A stretch of 64,000 nt of DNA from Streptomyces sp. NBC_01775 (GCF_035917675.1 NZ_CP109104.1:5766001-5830000), one strand, 5' to 3'. Numbered from the stretch's first letter, positions 43,231 through 52,333 are shown. A program made the numbers and translations. The notes: a model not told the origin generated them from the sequence alone.

Positions 43231-44001
43231 TTACGCGTTCGCTCCGCCGTCCACCGTGATCGCCGCCCCCGTGACGTTCCCCGCGTCCCCACTCGCGAGG
43301 TGTGCGACTGTCGCGGCGATGCCCTCGGGGGTGCCGTAGTGGCCCAGGGCCGTCCGGGCGCGCTGCGCGTCGGCGTTGTCTCCGCTGTCGCCGGGGTTCA
43401 TGTCGGTGTCCGTCGAGCCGGGGTGCACCAGGTTCGCCGTGATGCCGCGCGGGCCCAGGTCGCGGGCGAGCCCGCGGGTGAGGCCGCCGAGGGCCGACTT
43501 GGAGGCGGCGTAGAGCGTGATGCCCGCCTGCGGCACGCGGTCGGCGAAGCCGCTGCCGATGCTGATGATGCGCCCGCCCTCCCGCATGTGTGCCGCCGCG
43601 GCCTGCGAGGAGAGCAGCGTGGCACGGACGTGGATGGCCAGCGTGCGGTCTATCTCCTCGACCGTGATGTCTTCCAGGGGGCCGTGGGGGAAGATGCCCG
43701 CGTTGTTGACCAGGATGTCCAGCCGCCCGAACTCCTCCGCCGCGCGGTGCACGGCGGAGGCCGGCGCCTGCGCGTCCGCGCTGTCGGCCTGGACGATCAG
43801 CGCCCTGCGCCCCAGTGCGCGGATGTCCTCGGCGACTTCCTTGGCCCTGCCCTCCGCGCTGACGTAGGTCAGCGCGACATCGGCGCCGTCCGCTGCGAGG
43901 CGCCTGGCGATGGCGGCGCCGATGCCCCGGCTTCCACCGGTCACAAGGGCCACCTTGCCGGTGAGCGTCGTCGCCGGTCCGGAGGTCTGCGTCGTGGGCA
44001 T
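43231..44001 (-). CDS. SDR-family NAD(P)-dependent oxidoreductase
   Basis: The protein of 256 residues starts at ATG 44001. It is a classical short-chain dehydrogenase: cofactor site VTGGSRGIGAAIA, NNAG, catalytic Ser in ISIGSGF, Tyr and Lys in YAASKSA, and PRGITANLVHPGSTDTDMNP. It most resembles the 3-oxoacyl-ACP reductase-like SDRs often controlled by TetR repressors. It is divergent from a TetR gene 104 bases away, which probably represses it. Substrate unknown. Confidence 0.88.
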   Translation of the reverse strand: MPTTQTSGPATTLTGKVALVTGGSRGIGAAIARRLAADGADVALTYVSAEGRAKEVAEDIRALGRRALIVQADSADAQAPASAVHRAAEEFGRLDILVNNAGIFPHGPLEDITVEEIDRTLAIHVRATLLSSQAAAAHMREGGRIISIGSGFADRVPQAGITLYAASKSALGGLTRGLARDLGPRGITANLVHPGSTDTDMNPGDSGDNADAQRARTALGHYGTPEGIAATVAHLASGDAGNVTGAAITVDGGANA

Positions 44002-44105
44002 GTGCTCGTCCTCATTTCTGTAGTGACTGCTCCGTAAATAATTCATTGAGTACCCTCGGGCGTCAAGAGCTTTCAGTAGTGGACGCTAAAGAAAGGAGTC
44101 CGGCG

Positions 44106-44714
44106 ATGGCAGCACGCGGCCGGCCTCGCAGCTTCGACAGGGAGGCCGTGCTCCAGAAGGCGATGCGAACGTTCTGGGAGCAGGGGTACGAAGCGACCTC
44201 CATGACCGAACTGACCGCGGCCATGGGCATCAGTCCCCCCAGCCTCTACGCCGCCTTCGGCTCCAAGGAGGGCCTCTTCCGCGAGGCCGTCGAGCTGTAC
44301 GGCCGCACCGAGGCCGTGACCGACCTCGCCCTGCGGGAGGGGGCGACGGCGCGCGAGGCGGTGGACGGCATGCTGCGCGGCAACGCCGTCGTCTACACCG
44401 ACCCCGCCAAGCCGACCGGCTGCATGGTCGTACTCGCCGCCACCAACTGCACGGCGGAGAACGAAGGGGTGCGTGAGCTGCTGGCCGAGGGCCGCCGCGC
44501 GACGCGGCGTTCGGTGCGGGAGCGCCTGGAGCGCGGCATCACCGAGGGCGACCTGCCGCCCGGCACCGACACCCACGCGCTGGCCGGGTTCTGCACAACC
44601 GTCCTGTACGGCATGTCCGTCCAGGCGAGGGACGGGGCCTCCCGCCGCGAACTGCTCGATGTCGTGGACTCCTCGATGTCGGCATGGGACGGACTGACGG
44701 CGACGACACCCTGA
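44106..44714 (+). CDS. TetR-family transcriptional regulator
   Basis: The protein of 202 residues starts at ATG 44106 after AAAGGAG; an upstream GTG at 44046 is less likely. The N-terminal TetR helix-turn-helix is clear (VLQKAMRTFWEQGYEATSMT, then MGISPPSLYAAFGSKEGLF). The C-terminal ligand domain contains two cysteines (GCMVV and NCTAEN), a pattern seen in regulators that respond to reactive compounds; here that is speculation. It is divergent from the SDR gene, the probable target. No clear inverted repeat operator was found in the shared promoter region. Confidence 0.88.
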   Translation: MAARGRPRSFDREAVLQKAMRTFWEQGYEATSMTELTAAMGISPPSLYAAFGSKEGLFREAVELYGRTEAVTDLALREGATAREAVDGMLRGNAVVYTDPAKPTGCMVVLAATNCTAENEGVRELLAEGRRATRRSVRERLERGITEGDLPPGTDTHALAGFCTTVLYGMSVQARDGASRRELLDVVDSSMSAWDGLTATTP

Positions 44715-44745
44715 GCCCGGGAGCCCTCAGATCCCGAGACCCGAG

Positions 44746-44780
44746 ACCTCAGACCCCCAGACCTCAGACCCCCAGACCCA
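44746..44780. repeat. 15-bp tandem repeat after TetR gene
   Basis: Two identical 15-base copies (44746-44760, 44761-44775) and a partial third, 31 bases after the TetR stop, in the short gap before the convergent APH gene. Confidence 0.75.
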
Positions 44781-44790
44781 GGTCCCCTCA

Positions 44791-45690
44791 TCAGGCGCGG
44801 TGGGCCGCCCAGTCGGCTGTTGCGGCGCGGAGGCGGTGGGACATCGCGTTGGGGTACCGGCGGGCGGCGTCACGCCACCGGCGGGCCTGGGCGGTGGCGA
44901 ACAGGTCGAGGTCGCGGGGCTCGGCCTGGGACCAGGCGGGGATCTTGGCCGCCCACTGCTCGGCGTCGCAGGGGGAGTTGCCCGCCAGCACCAGCCAGAT
45001 CACCCAGCACGCGGGGTCGATCCATCCGGCGCCGCGCGTCGCCCCCGCCCAGTCGAGCAGCCGGGCGGCGACCAGGTCGGGGACGGCCGCCGTTCCCTCC
45101 GCTGTGCCGGTGAACAGCACATTGGTGTGGTGCCAGTCCGTGTGCAGCAGCGCGCTGCCCTCGAAGCAGGCGGCGTCGGCGGGGTCGTCCAGGTAGTCGG
45201 CCCAGCGGGACACCGCCTCCTGCACCGGTACGTCGGTCGGACAGCTCAGCTCGCCCAGCGCCGTCATCGCGTCGGCAACCAGCGGTAGGTCGCCGCCGTG
45301 CGGGCCGTATTCGGCGGCGCGTCCGGTCAGGTGCTCGAAGCCGAGCAGGTCCCAGCCGCCGCGCGTCACCCGCCACAGGAGGCGCGGGCCGAGCGGGAGG
45401 ATGTGCGGGTTGACGGCGGCCTCGCACTCCTGGGCCCAGGCGCGCCGGTGGTCCGTGGGCATGCCCTTGACGAAGACGCGGCCCGCTTCCGTGTGCAGGG
45501 TGACAGTGACCCTGCTGCCATGGCCCTCGGCCGCGGGTTCGACCCGGTGGATGTCGCCCGTGTGCGGGAGGACGCCGGTGCGGACATCCTGCGGGAGCGC
45601 GTCCCAGCCTCGATTGCATCTGGGGCGGTCGCGTCTGTCACCGGGGTTGTCGCTGGGTTTGTCACTGTTGCTGGAGCTGTTGTTCGACAC
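44791..45690 (-). CDS. APH-family phosphotransferase
   Basis: I chose GTG 45690 because TAGACT lies exactly seven bases upstream (leaderless pattern); the frame stays open to 46029. The protein has 299 residues. The aminoglycoside/choline-kinase fold is shown by the N-lobe Lys in VFVKGMP, catalytic loop HTDWHHTNVLF (Asp base) and metal-binding LLDWAGATRGAGWID. Family members phosphorylate aminoglycosides, macrolides, choline or homoserine; the substrate here is not evident and resistance should not be assumed. It is convergent with the TetR gene. Confidence 0.82.
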   Translation of the reverse strand: MSNNSSSNSDKPSDNPGDRRDRPRCNRGWDALPQDVRTGVLPHTGDIHRVEPAAEGHGSRVTVTLHTEAGRVFVKGMPTDHRRAWAQECEAAVNPHILPLGPRLLWRVTRGGWDLLGFEHLTGRAAEYGPHGGDLPLVADAMTALGELSCPTDVPVQEAVSRWADYLDDPADAACFEGSALLHTDWHHTNVLFTGTAEGTAAVPDLVAARLLDWAGATRGAGWIDPACWVIWLVLAGNSPCDAEQWAAKIPAWSQAEPRDLDLFATAQARRWRDAARRYPNAMSHRLRAATADWAAHRA

Positions 45691-45697
45691 GGCGAGG

Positions 45698-45703
45698 AGT
45701 CTA
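45698..45703 (-). promoter_or_regulatory. -10 element TAGACT, leaderless start of APH gene
   Basis: On the - strand TAGACT is followed by seven bases and GTG 45690. No ribosome binding site is present. Confidence 0.45.
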
Positions 45704-45859
45704 AGCGGGCGTGCGGCGGGGGCGGTTGGGCCGTCGTGGGGACGTGTCGTCGTCGACTGGCGGGACGGAGGGCCGACGGCCCCCGGGCTCGCATTTGTGC
45801 TCGACCGGCGCAGGCGGCCGGTGGCATCATGCGGTGCATGACCGCATATCGGAAGGCCG

Positions 45860-46333
45860 ATGCCGCGTAGACGGCCCGGCGGCCTGCGTGCCGCCCGACA
45901 GCCTGTGCCCCGCCGTGCGTGGAAGCAGCCTCCTCCCAGTCGTCGTCCGTATCTGTCGTGGCGAGCCACCCTCGCGGTGCATGAGATCGAGAGCCTGGCG
46001 GAGGAGCCCGACCTGCCGCCCGGCGCCACTGATCTCGCTCTGCGGCGGTACGGGGAGTTCCTCGGCGGTTCGCGGCGAGGCGCGCTCTATCCACAGCGCG
46101 CTGACTGCACGTGCCGGTGGTGCGAAATGGATGACGTGACGCAGGCGCGGGATGTGCTCGACATCGTCATGGGGTGCCTGCCGCCAAGAGCCCGTGGTGA
46201 ACTGCGTGCGCTCGTCGCCCCGTTGGATGTCCGCTACCGGCTGCGCACGCTGCCCGATCCGTTCCTGGAGCGGCGGTATTGGTGCCCCGAAGCGTGGTGG
46301 CATCACCGGCTCTTCGAGAGCCACTACACCTGA
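45860..46333 (+). CDS. Conserved-looking protein of unknown function
   Basis: The protein of 157 residues starts at ATG 45860, and the frame has the expected GC-biased codon use. The N-terminal 40 residues are Arg/Pro-rich. The rest contains a CxxC pair (CTCRWC) and a C-terminal aromatic block (RRYWCPEAWWHHRLF), which suggests a small metal- or nucleic-acid-binding protein. No family name can be given. It overlaps the end of the convergent membrane protein gene by ten bases. Confidence 0.65.
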   Translation: MPRRRPGGLRAARQPVPRRAWKQPPPSRRPYLSWRATLAVHEIESLAEEPDLPPGATDLALRRYGEFLGGSRRGALYPQRADCTCRWCEMDDVTQARDVLDIVMGCLPPRARGELRALVAPLDVRYRLRTLPDPFLERRYWCPEAWWHHRLFESHYT

Positions 46334-46875
46334 TGGGCCCAGGCGTTGATGAGCAGGACCGCCATGACCATGAGGGCTGCTGACAGGGGTATTCGCCACC
46401 AGGGGCGCGGGGCTCCAGGGGTGGCGGCCCGCTCGTTGACCCGGTCGACGGCGACCAGTCCGCGGAGGATGCCAAGCGTGGCCAGCACGACGGGTATCGC
46501 GACGGCGGCGTGCACCACCCAGGCGCCCACCAGCGTCGGGCCGCCCCAGGAGTGCTGGTAGTCGTGCGCGTCGAGGAGGGGGTAGAGCAGGCCGTTGGCG
46601 GTGGCCTGGCCCGCGAACAGCGCCACGACCCAGCCGAACAGCCCCAGCGGTATTCCGCAGATGGTCCGCACCGTGCGGGCGCCGCGTGCCTCGCTCGTGC
46701 CGGCGCCGGTGCCTGCGCCGGGGGAGGCTCTGCCGCCGGGGGCCGGCCGCCGGAGCGCGGCCGGGAGAAGCAGCAGCCCTCTGCCCGCCGCCGCCCACGC
46801 CGTGGGGCCGATGAGGTGGTCGAGGAGAGAGACGGTGGTCGTCCGCGGTGCGGCGTGATGCCGAGTGGTTTCCAT
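46324..46875 (-). CDS. Small integral membrane protein of unknown function
   Basis: The protein of 183 residues starts at ATG 46875. Three to four hydrophobic helices are visible (ICGIPLGLFGWVVALFAGQA, WVVHAAVAIPVVLATLGIL, ALMVMAVLLINAW), with a Gly/Thr-rich loop before the first. No enzymatic motif is seen, and nothing nearby indicates a function. The start is plausible but has no clear ribosome binding site. Confidence 0.65.
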   Translation of the reverse strand: METTRHHAAPRTTTVSLLDHLIGPTAWAAAGRGLLLLPAALRRPAPGGRASPGAGTGAGTSEARGARTVRTICGIPLGLFGWVVALFAGQATANGLLYPLLDAHDYQHSWGGPTLVGAWVVHAAVAIPVVLATLGILRGLVAVDRVNERAATPGAPRPWWRIPLSAALMVMAVLLINAWAHQV

Positions 46876-47208
46876 GCCTCAAGCCAATCCTCTGGCCGTG
46901 CCTCGGCGCGATCGTGCTGCTACGAGAATCGGGGGTTGGGTTTACCCCACCCCCATCGCTAGCCCCGGTCCTGCCCCCGTGAGTCCGGGGGCTGTTGTGA
47001 AGGCTTCGTCCTTGGCGGGGCGGAGCTGCGGGTGCGAGTGGCTGGGCGCAGCTGTCGTCCATGGCTGAGCGGATGACTCTCGGGGAGTTCGGGACCCACG
47101 CCCTCCCTCCCCCCGTCCCGCCGCAGCGTGTCGGGTGACCTCGCCCGGTCCTCAGCGCTCGGTCCTCAACGTCGGAGCCCGGTACGCGACGCCGGCGTCC
47201 GGCGGTCC
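46876..47208. other. Gene-free region with small hairpins and short direct repeats
   Basis: This 333-base stretch between two - strand genes should hold the promoter of the membrane protein gene. It contains a GGGGGT.../...ACCCCC hairpin near 46931-46954, a CCCCCG/CGGGGG hairpin near 46974-46992, and the motif CGGTCCTCAGCG repeated near 47149 and 47200. No gene is supported. Confidence 0.5.
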
Positions 47209-48765
47209 TCAGCGTCGGCGCCCGATGCCGGCGGCCTCGTCCAAGGGCTTCGTTCCGGGATCGCCAGCGTGTGTGGTGGGGCCGGGACCGCCGTCGCCGG
47301 TGGTGGGGAGGGTTCTCGGCGTCCAGCGCGTGGTCAGGATGCCGAGGGCGCCGTGGAGGACGCTCGCGGTGAGGGCGGCGGCGTGCAGACCGGTGACGAA
47401 GGCGGCCTTCGCGTCGCCGGTCACCGCGGGCGCGAGGTCGGGGATCTGGAGGGTCTCGTCGAGGGTGTCGGCGAGGTCAGGTCCCTGGAGCCGGAAGAGC
47501 AGTGCGGCGAGGGAGCCGAGGAGCGCGATGCCGAGGGCGTTGCCGATCTCGTTGCTCGTTTCGGCGATCGCGGCTGCGGACCCGGCGCGTTCCGCGGGTA
47601 CCGCGGCGACCGCGGTGTCGGCGACGACGCTGAAGGAGATGCCGTAGCCGACGCCGGCGATGACGGTGGAGGCGAGATACCAGCCGGCCCCGCCGGAGAC
47701 GCCGGTGGGCAGCAGCAGGAGCAGACCTGTCGCGATGCAGAAGTGGCAGGTGATGAGCGCGGCTCGGGTGCCCACGCGTGCGACGAGCGCCGGGGTGACG
47801 ACGCAGGTGACGGTGAGCACGGCGGCGCCCGGGAGCGCGACGAGAGCCGCGTCCAGGACGGGCAGCCCCAGGACGGACTGAAGGTAGATGCCGCCGAGGT
47901 AGGCCACCGCGGACCACGCGGCCAGGGGCAGAAGTCCGGTGATGATCGCGATGGTGAACATCCGGTCGCGAAAGAGGCGGAAGTCGATCAGCGGGTGTTC
48001 GAGGCGGAGTTGGCGGCGGGCGAACCACCCCAGCGTGACGAGGCCGGCGATGCCGGTGGCCACCGAGGTCACCGTCAGCCCCTCCGCCGCGGCGTGCTTG
48101 ATCCCGTAGACGGTCAGCAGGATGCCCCCGGCGGAGAGCAGCACGCTCAAGGCGTCGACGCGGCCGGTCCCGGCGGCCCGGACCTCGCGGAGCAGGACCG
48201 GAGCCAGCAGGAGGAACAGCAGGACGACGGGCAGATTGATCAGGAAGACCGATCCCCACCAGAAACTGCTCAACAGCTGTCCGCCGACGACCGGGCCGAT
48301 GGCGAACCCGGCGGCGAAGGTGGCGGCGAAGATCCCGATCGCTCTGGCCCGATGGCGTGGGTCGGTGAAGAGTTCGCTGAGCACCGCCAGCGCCGACGGC
48401 AGCAGCGTGGCCCCGGCCACGCCCATCAGCGTCCGGAAGGCGATCAGCAGTTCCGGGCTGGGCGCGAACGCCGCGCCCGCCGAGCCGACACCGAACGCCG
48501 CTGCGCCGCTCACCAGCAGCTTGAGCCGCCCGTACCGGTCTCCGATGTTGCCGAACGCGATGAGCAACGACCCGACCGCGAAGCCATAGCTGTCCAGGAT
48601 CCACAAGGACTGATCGGCGGTCGGCGACAGGGCCTCGGTGACCTTGGGCATCGCCAGGAACAGGACCGAACCGTCCATCGCCACCAGCAGTACGGGCCCG
48701 GAGATCACCAGCAGACCGAGCCACGCCCGCAGACCGGGGGAGTGAGAAACAGGCTGTTCATTCAT
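47209..48765 (-). CDS. MFS DHA2 (EmrB/QacA) multidrug exporter
   Basis: The protein of 518 residues starts at ATG 48765. Fourteen hydrophobic helices and the DHA2 signatures are present: LLVAMDGSVLFLAMP in helix 1, NIGDRYGRLKLL after helix 2, and FAIGPVVGGQLLSSFWWGSV in helix 5 (antiporter motif C type). These proton antiporters export drugs or natural products. The divergent XRE/MmyB-type regulator, 102 bases away with a paired operator-like repeat between, is the probable controller. The C-terminal tail is Gly/Pro/Thr-rich and likely disordered. Confidence 0.9.
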   Translation of the reverse strand: MNEQPVSHSPGLRAWLGLLVISGPVLLVAMDGSVLFLAMPKVTEALSPTADQSLWILDSYGFAVGSLLIAFGNIGDRYGRLKLLVSGAAAFGVGSAGAAFAPSPELLIAFRTLMGVAGATLLPSALAVLSELFTDPRHRARAIGIFAATFAAGFAIGPVVGGQLLSSFWWGSVFLINLPVVLLFLLLAPVLLREVRAAGTGRVDALSVLLSAGGILLTVYGIKHAAAEGLTVTSVATGIAGLVTLGWFARRQLRLEHPLIDFRLFRDRMFTIAIITGLLPLAAWSAVAYLGGIYLQSVLGLPVLDAALVALPGAAVLTVTCVVTPALVARVGTRAALITCHFCIATGLLLLLPTGVSGGAGWYLASTVIAGVGYGISFSVVADTAVAAVPAERAGSAAAIAETSNEIGNALGIALLGSLAALLFRLQGPDLADTLDETLQIPDLAPAVTGDAKAAFVTGLHAAALTASVLHGALGILTTRWTPRTLPTTGDGGPGPTTHAGDPGTKPLDEAAGIGRRR

Positions 48766-48813
48766 GCCCCGACCGTGCGGCGTCGTCCAGGCGGCAACCA
48801 GATACGCGTCATG

Positions 48814-48860
48814 GGTACACCTGACAGGTACACCCGGACGCCGGCCGTGCCGCCTAGGCT
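48814..48860 (+). promoter_or_regulatory. Direct-repeat operator and -10 of XRE gene
   Basis: GGTACACC occurs twice (48814-48821, 48827-48834) separated by five bases, with the palindrome CCTGACAGG at the junction. TAGGCT (48855-48860) is seven bases before the ATG of the regulator, so its mRNA is probably leaderless. The site lies in the divergent XRE/MFS promoter region. Confidence 0.55.
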
Positions 48861-48867
48861 CGGAGCC

Positions 48868-49833
48868 ATGGAAAATGCCGGAACCATGGAGCTGGAGAGC
48901 CTCGGCGCGTATCTCAGGACCCGCCGCGCCCGGATCACGCCCGCCGACGCCGGCCTGCGCGCCTACGGCAACACGCGCCGCGTACCGGGGCTGCGCCGGG
49001 AGGAGCTCTCCCAGCTCGCCGGTATGAGCGCCGGCTACTACACCCGCCTGGAACAGGGCCAGGCCGGTACCGCGTCCCAGCAGGTCCTCGAGGCGCTCGC
49101 CCGAGTGCTCCAGCTCGACGCGGTCGAGACAGCCCACCTGCACAATCTCGCCCGTCAGCCCGCCACATCGCGCCTCGTCCGCCCCCGGCCTGAAGAACCG
49201 CACCCACGCGTGCTGACGCTCCTGGCGTCCCTGGGCGAGACCACCCCGGCCGTCGTGCTCGGACGCCGCGGTGACGTGCTGGCCTGGAACCGCGCCGGAC
49301 ACGCCCTCGTGGCCGAACACGTCGACTTCGACGCACCCCACGATGTCGCGCGACAGCCGTCCGTCCCCCGGATGTTCTTTCTCGACCCCCTCACCCGCGA
49401 CCTGCACCGGAACTGGAACGAACTCGCCCGGATCCACGTCGCCTACCTGCGGCTCACCGCGGGCCGCTATCCCACCGACGCCCGGCTGGCTGAACTGATC
49501 GGCGAACTCGCCATGCGCAGCGCCGACTTCGCCACGCTGTGGGCCACGGGTGACGTCGCGGACTGCACGGTGGGCACCATGCGGCTGCGACACCCGACCG
49601 TCGGCAGGGTCAACGTCGACTACCAGGTGTGGCTCCAGCCCGACAGCCCCGACCACCGGCTTGAGGTCTACACACCCAACGACACCCCCTCGGCCGACGC
49701 GCTGCGGCTGCTGTCGGACCAGAGCCAGGTGGCGCACCGCGCGGACCGGGAGACGGAAGCGGCTCCGCTCGGCCCCGGCCCGGCCGGGACCCGGCGGGAC
49801 CTTGCGGGACGGCGTCACCGCCCAGGGCGGTGA
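48868..49833 (+). CDS. XRE regulator with MmyB-like ligand domain
   Basis: The protein of 321 residues starts at ATG 48868; the longer open frame upstream runs antisense to the MFS gene. The N-terminal helix-turn-helix is clear (VPGLRREELSQLAGMSAGYY then TRLEQGQAGTASQQVLEALA). The remainder (from about residue 105: PAVVLGRRGDVLAWNRAGHA, VNVDYQVWLQPDSPDHRLEV) is the MmyB-like domain common in streptomycete regulators and thought to bind fatty-acid-like ligands. Likely represses or activates the divergent DHA2 exporter. Confidence 0.9.
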   Translation: MENAGTMELESLGAYLRTRRARITPADAGLRAYGNTRRVPGLRREELSQLAGMSAGYYTRLEQGQAGTASQQVLEALARVLQLDAVETAHLHNLARQPATSRLVRPRPEEPHPRVLTLLASLGETTPAVVLGRRGDVLAWNRAGHALVAEHVDFDAPHDVARQPSVPRMFFLDPLTRDLHRNWNELARIHVAYLRLTAGRYPTDARLAELIGELAMRSADFATLWATGDVADCTVGTMRLRHPTVGRVNVDYQVWLQPDSPDHRLEVYTPNDTPSADALRLLSDQSQVAHRADRETEAAPLGPGPAGTRRDLAGRRHRPGR

Positions 49834-49906
49834 CGCGGTTGTGACTCGGGGGCCAACACCGACCCCGGCCCCAACCCCGCCCCCCGTACGGTGCGGGGCG
49901 CGTAGC

Positions 49907-49942
49907 AAGAGCGGCGCGCCGGGCAACAAGCGCCCCGCTCTT
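49907..49942. terminator. Large hairpin between XRE gene and HelD-like gene
   Basis: A 13-bp stem with one mismatch (49907-49919 with 49930-49942) and a ten-base loop. It may end the XRE transcript or regulate the downstream ATPase gene, whose start is 78 bases away. Confidence 0.6.
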
Positions 49943-50020
49943 CACGTCGGGCTGAGCCCACGCGGCGAAATCGCGTACGGTAGACGGCTGCCCTACGGCC
50001 AGCAGAAGGGGGCCGCCGCG

Positions 50021-52333
50021 TTGGGAGCGCAGCACAACAGCGTCCGGGACCGGGAGATCCACTCGGAGCAACAGCACCTCGACCAGGTCTACCGGCGGCT
50101 GGAGGAGAAAATCCATGAGGCGGAGTTCCTCATGGACGACGCTTCCAAGCGCGCCCAGGTAGGCACGCCTGGCGCCCTCGCCGAGCGCGACGCGCAAGTC
50201 TTCCGCGCCGGCATCCACCTCAACCGGCTCAACAGCGAGTTCGAGGACTTCCTCTTCGGCCGCATCGACCTGCTGGAGGGCAAGGACGGCACCCGTGGCC
50301 CCGACGGCGCGTACACCTCAGTGGAGCCCGCCGACGGCGCCGTACGCGACGACAAGAGCGCCGACATCGCCGAGACGCTCCACATCGGCCGCCTCGGCGT
50401 CCTGGACGCCGACTTCTCTCCGCTGGTCATCGACTGGCGCGCGCCGGCGGCGGCGCCGTTCTACCGCTCCACCCCCGTGGCCCCCGGCCGGGTCGTGCGC
50501 CGCCGCGTCATCCGCAGCAAGGGCCGTCAGGTCCTGGGGGTCGAGGACGACCTGCTGCGTCCCGAGCTGAAGACCCGGCTGGACGGCGACGAGCTGCCGG
50601 TCGTGGGCGACGGTGCGCTGATGGCGGCGCTGGGCCGGGCCCGGAGCCACTCCATGCGGGACATCGTCTCCTCCATCCAGGCGGAGCAGGACATGGTGAT
50701 CCGCGCGCCCGCCGCCTCCGTCACGGAGGTCGAGGGCGGGCCGGGGACGGGGAAGACGGCGGTGGCGCTGCACCGCGCCGCCTACCTCCTGTACCAGGAC
50801 AGACGCCGCTACGCGGGCGGCATCCTGATCGTGTCCCCGACCCCGCTGCTCGTCTCGTACACCGAGGGTGTGCTGCCGTCGCTGGGCGAGGAGGGCCAGG
50901 TCGCCATCCGCGCGCTGGGCTCGCTGGCCGAGGAGACGGTGGGCGCGGTGGCGACGACGTACGACACGCAGAGCGTGGCCCGGGTCAAGGGCTCGGCACG
51001 GATGCTGAAGGTGCTGCGCAAGGCGGCCAGGGGGGCGCTGGAGACGGGGCTGCGCGCGCCCCTGCCCGAGCGGCTGCGCGTGGTCGCGCAGGGTGCGCGC
51101 TTCGAGCTGGACGCCGAGGAACTGCGCGCCGTACGCGAGCAGGTGCTCGGCGGCACGGCGCCGGTCAACCTGATGCGCCCGCGTGCCCGCAAGCTGCTGC
51201 TGGACGCGCTGTGGAGCAAGACCGGCGGCCCGCGCCGCTACCTGGGCGACCCGGAGCTGGCGGCCGAGGCCCGTGAGGGTTTCGACGAGGACATCTCGAC
51301 CGAGGACAGCTTCCTGACGTTCCTGGAGGCCTGGTGGCCCGAGCTGAGCCCCCGCGAGGTGCTGGGCGCCATGGCCGACGAGGGCCGCCTCGCCCGCTGG
51401 GCGCGCCGCGTCCTGCGGCACGGCGAGATCCGCACCCTGTCCCGCGCCCTGCACGCCCGCCTCACCCCGGACGGGCAGGGCCCGCTCTCGGTGCACGACA
51501 TCGCGCTGCTGGACGAGCTGCGCGCCCTGCTGGGCGCGCCGTCGCGCCCCAAGAAGCGGGAGGCGGGCCCGCTGGACCACCTCACGGGCCTGGAGGAGCT
51601 GACGACGGCCGCCGACCGCAACGCCGCGCGCCGGGAGCGCGCCGAGCGGCTGGCCGAGGAGCGTTCGGAGTACGCACACGTCATCGTCGACGAGGCGCAG
51701 GACCTCACGCCGATGCAGTGGCGCATGGTGGGGCGGCGCGGGCGCCACGCGACCTGGACGGTGGTGGGCGACCCCGCGCAGTCCTCCTGGTCGGATCCGG
51801 ACGAGGCCGCCGAGGCGCGCGACGAGGCCCTCGGCAAGCGCCCGCGCCGCCGCTTCGAGCTGACCGTCAACTACCGCAATCCCGCCGAGCTGGCCGTTCT
51901 CGCGGACCGCGTGCTCGCGCTGGCGATGCCCGGTTCTGAGCCGCCGCGCGCGGTGCGCTCCACCGGCGTCGAACCGGCATTCGCCGTCGCGGGACCCGAC
52001 CTGGGAGCTTCGGTACGGGAGGCAGCCGCGCGGCTGCTGGAGGAGGTCGAGGGCACGCTCGGCGTGGTCGTCGCCATGGCGCGGCGTCAGGAGGCCCGTG
52101 AGTGGCTGGCGCCGCTGGGGGAGCGGGTCGTCGCGCTCGGCAGCCTGGAGGCCAAGGGACTTGAGTACGACGCCACGTTGGTGGTCTCCCCCGCGGAGAT
52201 CGCCGATGAGTCGCCGGCGGGTCTGCGGGTGCTGTACGTGGCGCTGACGCGGGCCACCCAGCGGCTGACGGTGCTGGCCGGCGCCCGCGATCTGCCGGAC
52301 GCCGAGGGGGTCCCTGACCTGCTGCGCGAATGA
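50021..52333 (+). CDS. HelD/HelR-like superfamily 1 ATPase (RNA polymerase recycling)
   Basis: I chose TTG 50021 because AAGGGGG is eight bases upstream and no ATG/GTG lies nearby; the start is uncertain. The protein is about 770 residues. An N-terminal coiled coil (SEQQHLDQVYRRLEEKIHEA) is followed by the UvrD-like core: Walker A GGPGTGKTAVAL near 238, Walker B VIVDEAQDLTPMQW near 553, and the motif VI region LYVALTRATQRL near 735. This order and length match HelD/HelR proteins, which dislodge stalled or rifamycin-bound RNA polymerase, rather than DNA-unwinding UvrD. Whether it is a HelR-type rifamycin tolerance factor cannot be told from sequence alone. Confidence 0.82.
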   Translation: MGAQHNSVRDREIHSEQQHLDQVYRRLEEKIHEAEFLMDDASKRAQVGTPGALAERDAQVFRAGIHLNRLNSEFEDFLFGRIDLLEGKDGTRGPDGAYTSVEPADGAVRDDKSADIAETLHIGRLGVLDADFSPLVIDWRAPAAAPFYRSTPVAPGRVVRRRVIRSKGRQVLGVEDDLLRPELKTRLDGDELPVVGDGALMAALGRARSHSMRDIVSSIQAEQDMVIRAPAASVTEVEGGPGTGKTAVALHRAAYLLYQDRRRYAGGILIVSPTPLLVSYTEGVLPSLGEEGQVAIRALGSLAEETVGAVATTYDTQSVARVKGSARMLKVLRKAARGALETGLRAPLPERLRVVAQGARFELDAEELRAVREQVLGGTAPVNLMRPRARKLLLDALWSKTGGPRRYLGDPELAAEAREGFDEDISTEDSFLTFLEAWWPELSPREVLGAMADEGRLARWARRVLRHGEIRTLSRALHARLTPDGQGPLSVHDIALLDELRALLGAPSRPKKREAGPLDHLTGLEELTTAADRNAARRERAERLAEERSEYAHVIVDEAQDLTPMQWRMVGRRGRHATWTVVGDPAQSSWSDPDEAAEARDEALGKRPRRRFELTVNYRNPAELAVLADRVLALAMPGSEPPRAVRSTGVEPAFAVAGPDLGASVREAAARLLEEVEGTLGVVVAMARRQEAREWLAPLGERVVALGSLEAKGLEYDATLVVSPAEIADESPAGLRVLYVALTRATQRLTVLAGARDLPDAEGVPDLLRE

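Noticed and set aside
44791..45690. Aminoglycoside resistance gene
   Set aside because: The APH fold is shared by many metabolite kinases; no substrate-specific features are visible.
45827..47062. A 411-codon - strand frame over the small unknown genes
   Set aside because: It is antisense to one small gene and out of frame with another that fit better, has no recognisable motif, and is low-complexity Arg/Pro/Ala.
47128..48867. N-terminal extension of the XRE regulator by 580 codons
   Set aside because: It lies antisense to the MFS exporter, lacks any fold, and the regulator has its own start with a good -10 element.
49550..50020. Long N-terminal extension of the HelD-like ATPase from ATG 49550
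   Set aside because: It overlaps the end of the XRE gene in another frame and crosses the hairpin; a better ribosome binding site precedes TTG 50021.
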